64,000 bases of DNA from Petrosia ficiformis (Eukaryota; Porifera; Demospongiae; Haplosclerida; Petrosiidae): positions 12,853,309 through 12,917,308 of the forward strand of contig OX345636.1 of the NCBI GenBank assembly GCA_947044365.1, written 5' to 3'. The position numbers and the translations under genes are program-made. Positions 25,408 through 36,666 of this stretch are shown here, piece after piece; the stretch's first letter is position 1; every line of letters starts with the position of its first letter. A model generated the notes under the pieces. It saw only the letters and a list, made by a program, of their open reading frames with translations. It was not told where the DNA came from and searched no databases.

Positions 25408-26031
25408 CAGGGACAGGGGCTGGGGCTGGGCCGCGAGTCTAGCCAGGGCTCTGAATATATAGGAGTCTGACTTTTTGGGCGTTGATTTTCATCAGCAAAT
25501 CGGACACTTTTAACTGAAGTTACCACATACAGCATTCTTAAGGTTTTGAAGTTAACCACAAAATTTTCCTGCTAAATATCTGGCAACCTTTTTAGCAAAC
25601 CAGAGAAAATGTATAACAATACCCGCTAATCATATTTATAACGGTAGGTTTTATAAATTATTGACAAGGTCTACATCTAATCCAATGCTTTGGCTTCACA
25701 TCATCCCAGTAGTTGGCTGTGTTCTAACATGGTTATAAATTGTATATATGCACAATTTTATTTATATATATATATATTATATATATATTATATTAATATT
25801 GAATAGATCCAGACATCCCTGTTAATAAAAAAAACAAGAAAGGTGCTACACAACATTAAGGTGGCACTCTAGCGGATATGGGTTTCAATAATTAACAGGA
25901 CTTCCTGATATTCATGATATTTCATGATTCATTACATCACAAAATTTTTGCCATGCTTAACCAAATGGGTTGGACTGTGAGCAACCACAGAAAATTCGAT
26001 TTCTGTTGAGCTAAAATGTATAGGAGTATTC
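25408..26031. other. Noncoding stretch
   Basis: It contains a TA-rich patch (25760-25800) and no recognisable gene. Confidence 0.5.
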
Positions 26032-26178
26032 TACGGAAGCCGAGAGCGACATGCACGTTCATGTTCACGTTCACGTTCGTGCACGTTGGGAGTGCGCATT
26101 AATTGTTTGGGTGTGATTGAAAGGCGTTTAATTGTTCCGCACATGTAGCAAGTTGGAGTTGTTTTGTTCCTCAGTGAA

Positions 26179-27666
26179 ATGGATCCGTGTTTTTCTACAC
26201 TGCTAAGGAAATATGGGATAACAAGGGCAACAATTTCCGTGCTGGAACAAGAATTAATTGTGACAAGGGACGTTTTTATGTCTTTAGGTGAAAAGCATTT
26301 AGACAGCCTGCTACCTCAGGTGAAGTTAGGACAGCATGCTCTCCTATTGGAAATATGGAAAGAAGAACACGGAGAAAAAAAGATAAAAGTAAGTTTGAAC
26401 ATTCAGATTTGCTGTTTATGTTGTAATTTTATTTGTTAATAGCACCCTTCATTCTCAAGACCACATTCACCCAGGTCACCTTTTAACAGTGGTATGTCTG
26501 ATTAATTTGTGTATATAGGACATGTTATAAATTGTTCCTTAACTCTGAATTGTAGGAGCATCAGAATCACCTAGGTCACCTTTTAACAGTGGTACGTTTG
26601 ATTGATTTGTGCATGACACAAGAATTGTTCTTTTATTAAATATAGGTGCATCAGTGTCACCCCTCTCTTTTTCTTCAGGTTTGGATATATATAGTTATAA
26701 ATTATTACTAGAGAAAAAGTTTATATATACACTTATATACATAGATGAGCCTACTGGTGATATTGCACTAGATATTAGAAGACTTGCTGACTTGTATAAA
26801 GATCGGTCTAGGAATATGGAAAAGCCTGGAAGTTCTGGAATTGGAGTGAAATCAGCAATCAAGCAAACTCAAGATCCACGAAAGATTACTGTAACTTTTA
26901 ATTTATCATGTGTTAGTTAGCGTTTAAACAATATTTCTGAATTATTATCCTTCAGCAGCTATTTGTGACGAATGAATTTTCATTCATCTCTATTAGATTA
27001 TATTAGGGGCGATGATATTTGATCATAAAGCTGGAAAAGGGATTTAAAAAAAATGGATTCCACAACCAAATCCAAGAAAAGTTGAAATGGCTAGAAGGTC
27101 ATCTTTACAGGATGTTTTAAAGAAAGCTAAAGATATCTACTTTTATGATCACTGTGATTATTCAAGCTTGCGTTTAGCTGACACAAATGGAATAATGATA
27201 GAAGTTGAAACTTCTGGGTGGATGTTGGAAACATATTATGAGAACAATGATTTCAAACCCAGTAGACATAAAATGTATGTAATGCAGTATGATGATGAAC
27301 AGGTAAGAGTACATGTACATACCCTACATTTGTAAACATTGCTTTGTTTTTTAGGAAGTTAGTGAGACTGACATATTTGATGGAGATGGTGATGATCTTG
27401 ACAATGACGATGACAGTAAGTTGTTACATTGAAAAGATTTTTTGGGGGCTCACGTGTTTTTTTTTTAAGAATATACTGTTCCCATCATTACTGACTGCAT
27501 CAAGTGTGGACAAAAGTTTCGAACTTATATTCCAAACACTGACTGCAAACTACCTGATGGTACCATCCAATGTCATCAACAACCACAAGATGAGTGCCCA
27601 GATTGTGATTTTACAGTTTTGGGCTCGATACTAAATGAAGACTTGTTTCCTGGACTTAATAATTAA
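26179..27666 (+). pseudogene. Transposon accessory gene (spliced, zinc-ribbon C-terminus)
   Basis: The first exon 26179-26388 (MDPCFSTLLRKYGITRAT, SAM-like helical look) ends in phase 0. Three S/P-rich micro-exons follow (26447-26492, 26556-26596, 26645-26678 approximately); the first enters in phase 0 and all leave in phase 1, and they share the core SPRSPFNS. Then come 26745-26890 (DEPTGDIALDIRRLADLYKD), an exon ending at about 27301 (MARRSSLQDVLKKAKDIYFY), an acidic exon at 27356-27415, and a last exon to the TAA at 27664-27666 with C-x2-C (CIKCGQ) and C-x2-C (CPDCDF), a zinc ribbon. An in-frame TAA at 27045-27047 interrupts the fourth main exon, so this copy is probably broken unless splicing avoids it. 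Function is unknown; the same gene may help transposition. Confidence 0.6.
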
Positions 27667-27989
27667 GCATGTACAGTTCTGTAAACCTGTTGAGTTATAC
27701 ATATTCTCAGCTGCTGTATTTACTTAGATCAGCTGCTTATTTGCTATTTCATCTGTTTTACATTTATCAGTTTTTCAAATATTCTATTTTGAAATATTTT
27801 CAAATTTGAGTTATTCAACTTCAGTTAATCAAATATTTTCAATAACACACAAAATAAAGTTACTGCAGAATCAAATGAATTAGGTGGCTGTAATCCATGT
27901 ACAACACGTATTATGTTTGCTATTATAGCAAATTCTGGATTCACGAAGGATCCACTAACACAACTCATTTCACTTTCAACAATACTTAA

Positions 27990-29575
27990 GTATGAAGTAT
28001 CCACATTCATCAAGTGGTTGTATGTTCCTAAATTTAAACGTTTTGAAATGTGAGGAAGCTGATAATGTTTCACATACCATAGATAGATGGACAGTAATAC
28101 ATTACATCTGGTACTCCAGCTGGAGCATCAGCCTTTTTGCTTGGCCTAATCCTGTGATTATTCCACTCTTGAAGAAATTCATCTAGTTGAGTTTGAATTA
28201 GCGCACCAAAACAGAATCTCACAATATCTCTATCTTGAGTTAAGAAACATATACACACAGGAAAGCACAATATTTACAACGTACAAGTGATATGGTAAAT
28301 GTATATCCAAGAATCTATTTACCACCAGGCTCTATACAGAGATAGTCAAAATAATAAATAATTAAAGCAGAGACAGTTATGCACCTTGAAAAATGAAATC
28401 CACCAATCCATGTGATGCTTTCTCAACTGACACCATAAAGCTTCTATTCTCTAAAAGAAATAATGGTCAAGAGTGGCCATGGATTATACTTCAGCACTGA
28501 TACACAGTAATTATTATTATTAATTAATTGTTACCTGATTACATATAGATCTTCCATATATAAAACTTTGATATCCAGCAAGACAGTCAGTATGGAAATG
28601 TCTCAAAATAGGTTGAATTATAGCCAACAAAGAATTTTCAGTGCCCATATCAGCTCTAACCATTCTTGGACAACCTAATAGTTACACTATTGAGATGCAT
28701 GGCTATACTTCAATATCATTTACCTTTTACAGAACGAACAAAATGCATGTAATATGCTGCAATAATACGTGGGTCATTGTTTGAAGAAGCAGCTTGCAAC
28801 CACAAGATTTTACGGGAATATCTGTACAAAAGCAGAGTTTCAGTTCAAATTCATCATTCTAAATTTCTAATACTATATTACCCATCAATGCAACCATGAA
28901 TAGCTATGCCATAAGGTTTGATCTTGTCATATCCGTCTAAGTGCCATAAATAATTTGGCCCTTTGTTTAGGTATATCCTGCGGTTTAGTCTTCTTGACTT
29001 TCTTTGGGCAGTTCCTGCTTTATCAGTTATTGCTAGCAACATCATCACAGTATCCCTAAAGTGCATATAAGCCTAACAAACAAATTTTATTATGTTTATT
29101 TCATACCTAGATACTGAAAGCTTATATTTGGTTTGTAATCTGCGCCACATGCTCCTATATCCTAGTAAAGATCCAGGTCCATTTAATTCTTCCTAAATAC
29201 TTGCACTAAACACACACTACAAAATGCATCATGAACATACACAAATTGCAGCTTTGATATCTTCAGTAGAACTTCTCTCCTTCCTTTCATTATAACCAAC
29301 TTTTGCAATTACCCTTTGGATTTGTCGTATGCTATACATATAGAAAATACTTAAATATATAGTGCATCAACGTTACAATCGTTCTCACAAACACATAAAA
29401 CAATAGTATCAGAATGTTAATTATCAAAAATGATAAACAAACTGAACACCAGTAGTTTCATAATTATTTCCAACCTTATAGACTTCAACGGCTTGATTAA
29501 GGTTTGAATTTCTTTGGTAGTACATCCGAGTGACCGACATGAACAAATAATCATTTCTATCTCTCTGGAATCCAT
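27990..29575 (-). CDS. Integrase-like DDE transposase, multi-exon
   Basis: Start MDSREIEMII at 29575. Exons on the minus strand run roughly 29575-29476, 29331-29245, 29189-29110, 29060-28880, 28824-28727, 28672-28536, 28452-28385 and 28237-27990. Several junctions were checked by phase (for example AG plus C across 29476/29331, and GG plus A across 28881/28824). The core reads YLWHLDGYDK (first Asp), MVRADMGTEN (second Asp) and RIEALWCQL (Glu), an intact DDE triad, preceded by a basic RRLNRRIYLNKGPN segment. The C-terminal exon (LDEFLQEWNNHRIRP) matches the end of rve-type cores. No stop or frameshift was seen in the exons, so the enzyme may still be active. Confidence 0.75.
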
Positions 29576-29752
29576 ATTTTGAATTTTTGACCATAAAACC
29601 ACACCCAATCATTTTGATTGACCATATAAACCACACCTACTACAAGTCAGTCGCGATTGCACGGAACGTCGAACGTGCATGTCGCTCTCGGCTTCCGTAG
29701 TGTTCAGGTACATATCGCTCTGTTCTAATACAAAGTATGGCCTCCATATTTG

Positions 29753-30022
29753 CCTAGTCTCGCGTAGCCAGACCCATCCCACTGCAAGCGAGGGAAAGGT
29801 CTGGTAAAAGCGTATACATCAACTTGCATCCAAAATAGAGCGCGCCAAATAGAAATGTCACTGAGGTTTCTCACCTGCAGTCCTGCACCCATGTCTGTAC
29901 ACATGGGTAAAGTAAATATGTCGGGGGAGATATAACAGCTTCATTGCACAAGTTGATTATACGCTTTTACCAGACCTTTCCCTTCGCTTGCACTGGGATG
30001 GGTCTGGCTACGCAAGACTAGG
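29753..30022. mobile_element. MITE with ~75-bp TIR
   Basis: CCTAGTCTCGCGTAGCCAGA at the left and TCTGGCTACGCAAGACTAGG at the right are inverted; the match continues through CCCATCCCACTGCAAGCGAG to CAAGTTGA with few differences. At 270 bp it has no ORF. No convincing target duplication was found, so the superfamily is open. Confidence 0.75.
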
Positions 30023-30512
30023 TGTCTGTCCACCGTTTGTTCAACCTATTTTGTCGAGAGGTTGTTGCAAAGAGTGGGAATTCCACTGTTTGTAGCAGCC
30101 ATTGTTACTACAGTGAAAATACAAAATTAAATAGAAAAGTGGCATGAACGCTTTGTAGCCCTATTGAAGGTAAGCATTTACATCTAGTTTCAGATGTATG
30201 TGATCCATCATGCTCGAGAAAAATGTACCTAAAAGTTCGATTTCCAGCTCTTTGTAATTTGGTTTATAAGTATTGGATAGCTACGAAACTTTAGCTGAAA
30301 GAAGCTCTTCCCCAGATCTGTTAAAAGGAATATCTTGTATGTAGCTGCAATACTTTCTTGTAAAATAATAGTAACTAAAAAAAAGTCATGAATACATTAA
30401 GGTAAGCGGGGGTGTTTCCGGACAGGGCGGGGTTCCCGGACATTTCTACTACTTCTACTTGTCCTGCTCGAGAGATGAAGCTTTGCCGAGTACTGTTAAC
30501 TGCTTACACTAG

Positions 30513-30782
30513 CACTTTCAGTTTTTTAGTGTTGTAATTTTACAACATCCTGTCAGATAGGAAGTACCACACCTACTTATTACATTGCTAAATTTCACTG
30601 CAATGGCTGGGTCTTGGATGTACCACACCCCAAATTACTGTAGATTACAAGAGTATACCAATGTGGTGGCGGCATGTCGGCATTCTATTGTTCAAAACGC
30701 CTACGCTTCGTTGGATGTGGTCTAGCGGTGCTTTGATTCAAGTGTCCGCCCTTTGATGTTACTTTGAAGTTAGCTTAGAGTA

Positions 30783-30818
<36 letters not shown>

Positions 30819-31013
30819 GAAAGGAGAGGAGAGTAGAACGTTATGTTGATGTTTGTGTGATGTATAGACTTGGGTTTCTAGCTGGTTCTAGCGAGAGAGA
30901 AAGGGATGTTGGGAGAATAAGTGACAAATAGCGTTCGTGTGCAGACTTGAGTAGATGCTGTGCTTGCAGTAATTGGTAAGCAAGGTTGAGGTGAGTGTTA
31001 GATTGCTCCAGAA
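30513..31013. repeat. 501-bp direct repeat, copy 1
   Basis: Bases 30513-31013 appear identically at 36166-36666, including a run of exactly 31 A residues (30786-30816 and 36439-36469). Identical homopolymer length argues for a very recent duplication or an assembly duplication. Confidence 0.9.
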
Positions 31014-31229
31014 GTTGGAGAAAGTTGCAAATTGCCTGTATTCATTTGCAACGAAGGTTTTGATTTTAATGAGATGCTGAGCCACACCTCGCAATCAGTA
31101 TATTACATCCATGGTAGGTGTGGTTGGAATTATTATTAAAATTAATTCATTCTTTTTTCAAAAGCCCCCGGGTTACGAAACTGTAAGTGATAATCCTGTT
31201 GTACAAGTATATCATTTTTATTGTTTTAG

Positions 31230-31268
31230 ATAATATGAGTACAGATCTCGAACACAGCGATACATTTG
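31230..31268 (+). CDS. pogo-like element, 5' coding exon (copy 1)
   Basis: The acceptor TTGTTTTAG is followed by ATAAT and ATG at 31235; the encoded peptide is MSTDLEHSDTF with one base over, and the donor is GTGAGT. It joins in phase 1 to 35470 to give a Gly codon and a Ser-rich continuation. An identical copy is at 33888-33926; which of the two is used cannot be told. Confidence 0.55.
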
Positions 31269-31329
31269 GTGAGTGAATAACAATAATTACATAATCTCTG
31301 ATAATACAAGACGACAGGTTATTACTATT

Positions 31330-31345
31330 ATGTATATATATATAT

Positions 31346-31413
<68 letters not shown>

Positions 31414-31668
31414 ATATATATATATATATATCTATATCTATATATATATATGTATATTATATTGTACACTTACAGTTCTTATATACAAAATATAGACCCG
31501 AGGTTTAGTGTCTCGCAAGCTCGGGCTATATCACATCCAAAGACACTAAACCAAGGGTTTATATTGTGGTATATAAGAACTGTAAGTGTACTATATACAA
31601 TATATAGTATGCTGGTGGATTAAAGATTCACAGGTCTATATACAATATATATATAATTATACATATAT

Positions 31669-31718
<50 letters not shown>

Positions 31719-31740
31719 ATATTATGTATATATAATAATT
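31330..31740. repeat. (TA)n with an internal inverted repeat
   Basis: TA runs at 31331-31455 and 31625-31730 flank an inverted repeat: TTACAGTTCTTATATACAAA (31469-31488) is mirrored at 31567-31585, and GGTTTAGTGTCT (31502-31513) is mirrored at 31541-31552. The same block is duplicated at 33988-34398. Confidence 0.85.
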
Positions 31741-31867
31741 GTAATACAGCCTGTAATAATAAATGTCACGAGATGCTACTTTATACTTGATGTGGTCAAA
31801 TTAATATAAATGTACGAAACTATGAGCAAATTATATGTCGTCTTGAAACACTTTCAATGATATTCAT

Positions 31868-33293
31868 AGATAGAGGGTGGACTATACCTCACCCGCTAAC
31901 CACAATGTATGAATAGTGATCATTGTGACGTCAAACTCATGAATGTTCATGAGCATAACAATTAAATATAGTCCCAAATTTTACATGCAATTGCACTGAG
32001 ATTTCACTATATTCATAGGTAGAGGGTGGAGTATACCCCACCCACTAACCACACAATCGTGAAAATTCATGATTGTGACGTCAAACTCATGAATATTCAT
32101 GAGCATATTACGTAAATTTGGGCCCAATTTTACATGCAAATGCACTGAGATTTAACTATATTCATAGGCAGAGGGTGGAGTATACCCCACCCACTAACCA
32201 CACAATCATGAATATTCAGGATTGTGACGTCAAACTCATGAATATTCATGAGCATATTACGTAAATTTGGGCCCAATTTTACATGGAATTGGACTGGGAT
32301 TTAACTATATTCATAGGCAGAGGGTGGAGTATACCCCACCCACTAACCACACAATCATGAATATTCATGATTGTGACGTCAAACTCATGAATATTCATGA
32401 GCATATTACTTAAATTTGGGCCCAATTTTACATGCAAATGCACTGAGATTTAACTATATTCATAGGTAGTAGGTGGAGTATACCGCACCCACTAACCACA
32501 CAATCGTGAAAATTCATGATTGTGACGTCAAACTCATGAATATTCATGAGCATATTACGTAAATTTGGGCCCAATTTTACATGCAAATGCACTGAGATTT
32601 AACTATATTCATAGGCAGAGGGTGGAGTGTACCCCACCCACTAACCACACAATCATGAATATTCATGATTGTGACGTCAAACTCATGAATATTCATGAGC
32701 ATATTACTTAAATTTGGGCCCAATTTTACATGCAAATGCACTGAGATTTAACTATATTCATAGGCAGAGGGTGGAGTATACCCCACCCACTAACCACACA
32801 ATCATAAATATTCATGATTGTGACGTCAAACTCATGAATATTCATGAGCATATTACGTAAATTTGGTCCCAATTTTACATGCAAATGCACTGAGATTTAA
32901 CTATATTCATAGGTAGTAGGTGGAGTATACCCCACCCACTAACCACACAATCATGAATATTCATGACTGTGACGTCAAACTCATGAATATTCATGAGCAT
33001 ATTACGTAAATTTGGGCCCAATTTTACATGCAAATGCACTGAGATTTAACTATATTCATAGGCAGAGGGTGGAGTATACCCCACCCACTAACCACACAAT
33101 CATAAATATTCATGATTGTGACGTCAAACTCATGAATATTCATGAGCATATTACGTAAATTTGGGCCCAATTTTACATGCAAATGCACTGAGATTTAACT
33201 ATATTCATAGGTAGTAGGTGGAGTATACCCCACCCACTAAACACACAATCATGAATATTCATGACTGTGACGTCAAACTCATGAATATTCATG
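31868..33293. repeat. 149-bp satellite, array 1 (about 9.5 units)
   Basis: The period is exactly 149 bp by the landmark TTCATAGG at 32161, 32310, 32459 and 32608. Each unit contains the perfect CRE palindrome TGACGTCA, the perfect 18-bp palindrome CTCATGAATATTCATGAG, a second TCATGAATATTCATGA palindrome, and an imperfect palindrome around GGGTGGAGTATACCCCACCC. The first two units are more diverged than the middle ones. The array runs into the N gap, so its length is unknown. Confidence 0.95.
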
Positions 33294-33493
33294 NNNNNNN
33301 NNNNNNNNNNNNNNNNNNNNNNNNNNNNNNNNNNNNNNNNNNNNNNNNNNNNNNNNNNNNNNNNNNNNNNNNNNNNNNNNNNNNNNNNNNNNNNNNNNNN
33401 NNNNNNNNNNNNNNNNNNNNNNNNNNNNNNNNNNNNNNNNNNNNNNNNNNNNNNNNNNNNNNNNNNNNNNNNNNNNNNNNNNNNNNNNNNNNN
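33294..33493. other. Assembly gap (200 N)
   Basis: This is exactly 200 N, a placeholder length. The sequence after the gap restarts in a copy of 30836 onward, so the gap lies at a repeat-collapse boundary. Confidence 0.99.
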
Positions 33494-34003
33494 GAACGTT
33501 ATGTTGATGTTTGTGTGATGTATAGACTTGGGTTTCTAGCTGGTTCTAGCGAGAGAGAAAGGGATGTTGGGAGAATAAGTGACAAATAGCGTTCGTGTGC
33601 AGACTTGAGTAGATGCTGTGCTTGCAGTAATTGGTAAGCAAGGTTGAGGTGAGTGTTAGATTGCTCCAGAAGTTGGAGAAAGTTGCAAATTGCCTGTATT
33701 CATTTGCAACGAAGGTTTTGATTTTAATGAGATGCTGAGCCACACCTCGCAATCAGTATATTACATCCATGGTAGGTGTGGTTGGAATTATTATTAAAAT
33801 TAATTCATTCTTTTTTCAAAAGCCCCCGGGTTACGAAACTGTAAGTGATAATCCTGTTGTACAAGTATATCATTTTTATTGTTTTAGATAATATGAGTAC
33901 AGATCTCGAACACAGCGATACATTTGGTGAGTGAATAACAATAATTACATAATCTCTGATAATACAAGACGACAGGTTATTACTATTATGTATATATATA
34001 TAT

Positions 34004-34071
<68 letters not shown>

Positions 34072-34326
34072 ATATATATATATATATATCTATATCTATA
34101 TATATATATGTATATTATATTGTACACTTACAGTTCTTATATACAAAATATAGACCCGAGGTTTAGTGTCTCGCAAGCTCGGGCTATATCACATCCAAAG
34201 ACACTAAACCAAGGGTTTATATTGTGGTATATAAGAACTGTAAGTGTACTATATACAATATATAGTATGCTGGTGGATTAAAGATTCACAGGTCTATATA
34301 CAATATATATATAATTATACATATAT

Positions 34327-34376
<50 letters not shown>

Positions 34377-34872
34377 ATATTATGTATATATAATAATTGT
34401 AATACAGCCTGTAATAATAAATGTCACGAGATGCTACTTTATACTTGATGTGGTCAAATTAATATAAATGTACGAAACTATGAGCAAATTATATGTCGTC
34501 TTGAAACACTTTCAATGATATTCATAGATAGAGGGTGGACTATACCTCACCCGCTAACCACAATGTATGAATAGTGATCATTGTGACGTCAAACTCATGA
34601 ATGTTCATGAGCATAACAATTAAATATAGTCCCAAATTTTACATGCAATTGCACTGAGATTTCACTATATTCATAGGTAGAGGGTGGAGTATACCCCACC
34701 CACTAACCACACAATCGTGAAAATTCATGATTGTGACGTCAAACTCATGAATATTCATGAGCATATTACGTAAATTTGGGCCCAATTTTACATGCAAATG
34801 CACTGAGATTTAACTATATTCATAGGCAGAGGGTGGAGTATACCCCACCCACTAACCACACAATCATGAATA
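33494..34872. repeat. Duplicate of 30836-32214
   Basis: With an offset of 2658 bp the two stretches match base for base as far as I compared, including TA-run lengths; they diverge at 32215/34873 (CAGGATT versus CATGATT). It includes a second copy of the MSTDLEH exon (33888-33926) and the first satellite units. Confidence 0.9.
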
Positions 34873-35360
34873 TTCATGATTGTGACGTCAAACTCATGAA
34901 TATTCATGAGCATATTACTTAAATTTGGGCCCAATTTTACATGCAAATGCACTGAGATTTAACTATATTCATAGGCAGAGGGTGGAGTATACCCCACCCA
35001 CTAACCACACAATCATAAATATTCATGATTGTGACGTCAAACTCATGAATATTCATGAGCATATTACTTAAATTTGGGCCCATTTTTACATGCAATTAGA
35101 CTGAGATTTAACTATATTCATAGGTAGAGGGTGGAGTACACCCCACCCACTAACCACACATTCATGAATATTCATGATTGTGACGTCAAACTCATGAATA
35201 TTCATGAGCATATTACTTAAATTGGGGCCCAATTTTACATGTAAATGCACTGAGATTTAACTATATTCATAGGCAGAGGGTGGAGTATATCCCACCCACT
35301 AACCACAAACTTTCAATATTGATCGTTGTTACCGTAATCTCATGAATATTCATGAACGTA
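34526..35360. repeat. 149-bp satellite, array 2 (about 5.5 units)
   Basis: This has the same unit as array 1, again with TGACGTCA in most units. The last unit is diverged (TTACCGTAATCT in place of the CRE), which marks a true array edge before the exon at 35470. Confidence 0.93.
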
Positions 35361-35469
35361 TTAATTAAATTATGTGTAGTATTTTGCATATAATTGTGCT
35401 CATAATTAATTATTTTGATTCACACACTACAAGTGCATTAAATGATTATGTAATTTTTCATGTCTACAG

Positions 35470-35753
35470 GTTCGTCTTCTTCTGATCGTAAACGTGAGGC
35501 TAAAGCTCATAGCCTTCTCCAATCGCTGTACTCTGGAATGTACCCAGAATTTACGGGTATGGAAGGTCCTACAGACGACACTGACCCCAAAGACAACAGT
35601 GCTCCTCCAAAGGGTTCGTATAACTCTTGCTCATCAAGTGGGAATAACTATTTTGTTTTCCATGATCGCAAGGTTGTCAGCTTTGTTACGAATGTTTTCC
35701 CACAATCCATGAAGGGTAAGGTTTACAGGGAACAAGTAGGGCGAAAATCATGA
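35470..35753 (+). CDS. pogo-like element, second coding exon
   Basis: The acceptor is TCTACAG at 35463-35469. The frame joins MSTDLEHSDTF in phase 1 and continues SSSSDRKREAKAHSLLQSL to a stop at 35751-35753. A donor-like GTAAGG at 35716 would instead splice out before the stop, leaving phase 1. The peptide is acidic and Ser/Pro-rich with no recognised domain; the helix-turn-helix DNA-binding part expected of a pogo transposase was not found in the window. Confidence 0.5.
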
Positions 35754-36165
35754 CTACTTGTAGCTCAATCAGTTCCCCCATTACTGCCTGCATACAACAA
35801 GTTTATGGGGGCAGTTGCTAAAACTGATCAGTTGCACAAGTACTATGCTTTTGATCATAAGTGTAATTTCGATTGGAACTAGTTCACTTGTTGTTGGAAG
35901 GGTACAGTTGTCGTAAACGTAGGAGACCATCATTCCACGACTCAGAGGGTACGAGTACTTGTCAAACGATGTTAATTTAATCTGATGACATTTCAGTGTC
36001 TTTATTCCAGTTTCTGTTCTCATTGTCACTGTTTTTGTGTTTTCATCTGTTGTTGGTGTCATTTTTCTTTTAATTTGTGGTTGTATACCACTCCTGGTTC
36101 TTCATAGAACCACCAGATCACAAGAGATTTCACCAACTCCACTGCAAATATTTTATGCCATATAA

Positions 36166-36435
36166 CACTTTCAGTTTTTTAGTGTTGTAATTTTACAACA
36201 TCCTGTCAGATAGGAAGTACCACACCTACTTATTACATTGCTAAATTTCACTGCAATGGCTGGGTCTTGGATGTACCACACCCCAAATTACTGTAGATTA
36301 CAAGAGTATACCAATGTGGTGGCGGCATGTCGGCATTCTATTGTTCAAAACGCCTACGCTTCGTTGGATGTGGTCTAGCGGTGCTTTGATTCAAGTGTCC
36401 GCCCTTTGATGTTACTTTGAAGTTAGCTTAGAGTA

Positions 36436-36471
<36 letters not shown>

Positions 36472-36666
36472 GAAAGGAGAGGAGAGTAGAACGTTATGTT
36501 GATGTTTGTGTGATGTATAGACTTGGGTTTCTAGCTGGTTCTAGCGAGAGAGAAAGGGATGTTGGGAGAATAAGTGACAAATAGCGTTCGTGTGCAGACT
36601 TGAGTAGATGCTGTGCTTGCAGTAATTGGTAAGCAAGGTTGAGGTGAGTGTTAGATTGCTCCAGAA
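36166..36666. repeat. 501-bp direct repeat, copy 2
   Basis: This is identical to 30513-31013. It ends exactly where transposase coding sequence begins (CCAGAA, then CGTGATTGG), so it abuts and apparently replaces the N-terminal part of the transposase. Confidence 0.9.

Larger units (their letters stand above)
26032..29699. mobile_element. DNA transposon with integrase-like DDE transposase (IS3EU-like)
   Basis: The left end starts TACGGAAGCCGAGAGCGACA and the right end is its inverse; about 28 bp match perfectly. The flanks GTATTC (26026-26031) and GTGTTC (29700-29705) differ at one base and look like a 6-bp target duplication. Two convergent multi-exon genes fill the 3.7-kb interior: an accessory gene on the plus strand and a retroviral-integrase-like transposase on the minus strand. 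The transposase resembles the eukaryotic IS3-related group; that name is from memory of the family, not a search. Confidence 0.8.

Noticed and set aside
31273..31623. ORF rich in Ile/Tyr over the TA repeats (also at 24547, 33931, 42820)
   Set aside because: It is translation of a (TA)n microsatellite, which is open in most frames.
31868..33293. CRISPR-like array
   Set aside because: The repeat is a head-to-tail satellite of 149 bp with no distinct spacers, in a eukaryotic context.
33218..33589. ORF running through the N gap
   Set aside because: Its middle is unknown sequence; the flanks are satellite and a duplicated noncoding block.
35781..36062. 93-codon minus-strand ORF in the pogo-like element
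   Set aside because: It has no family resemblance and no splice context. It could be chance in a short noncoding stretch.
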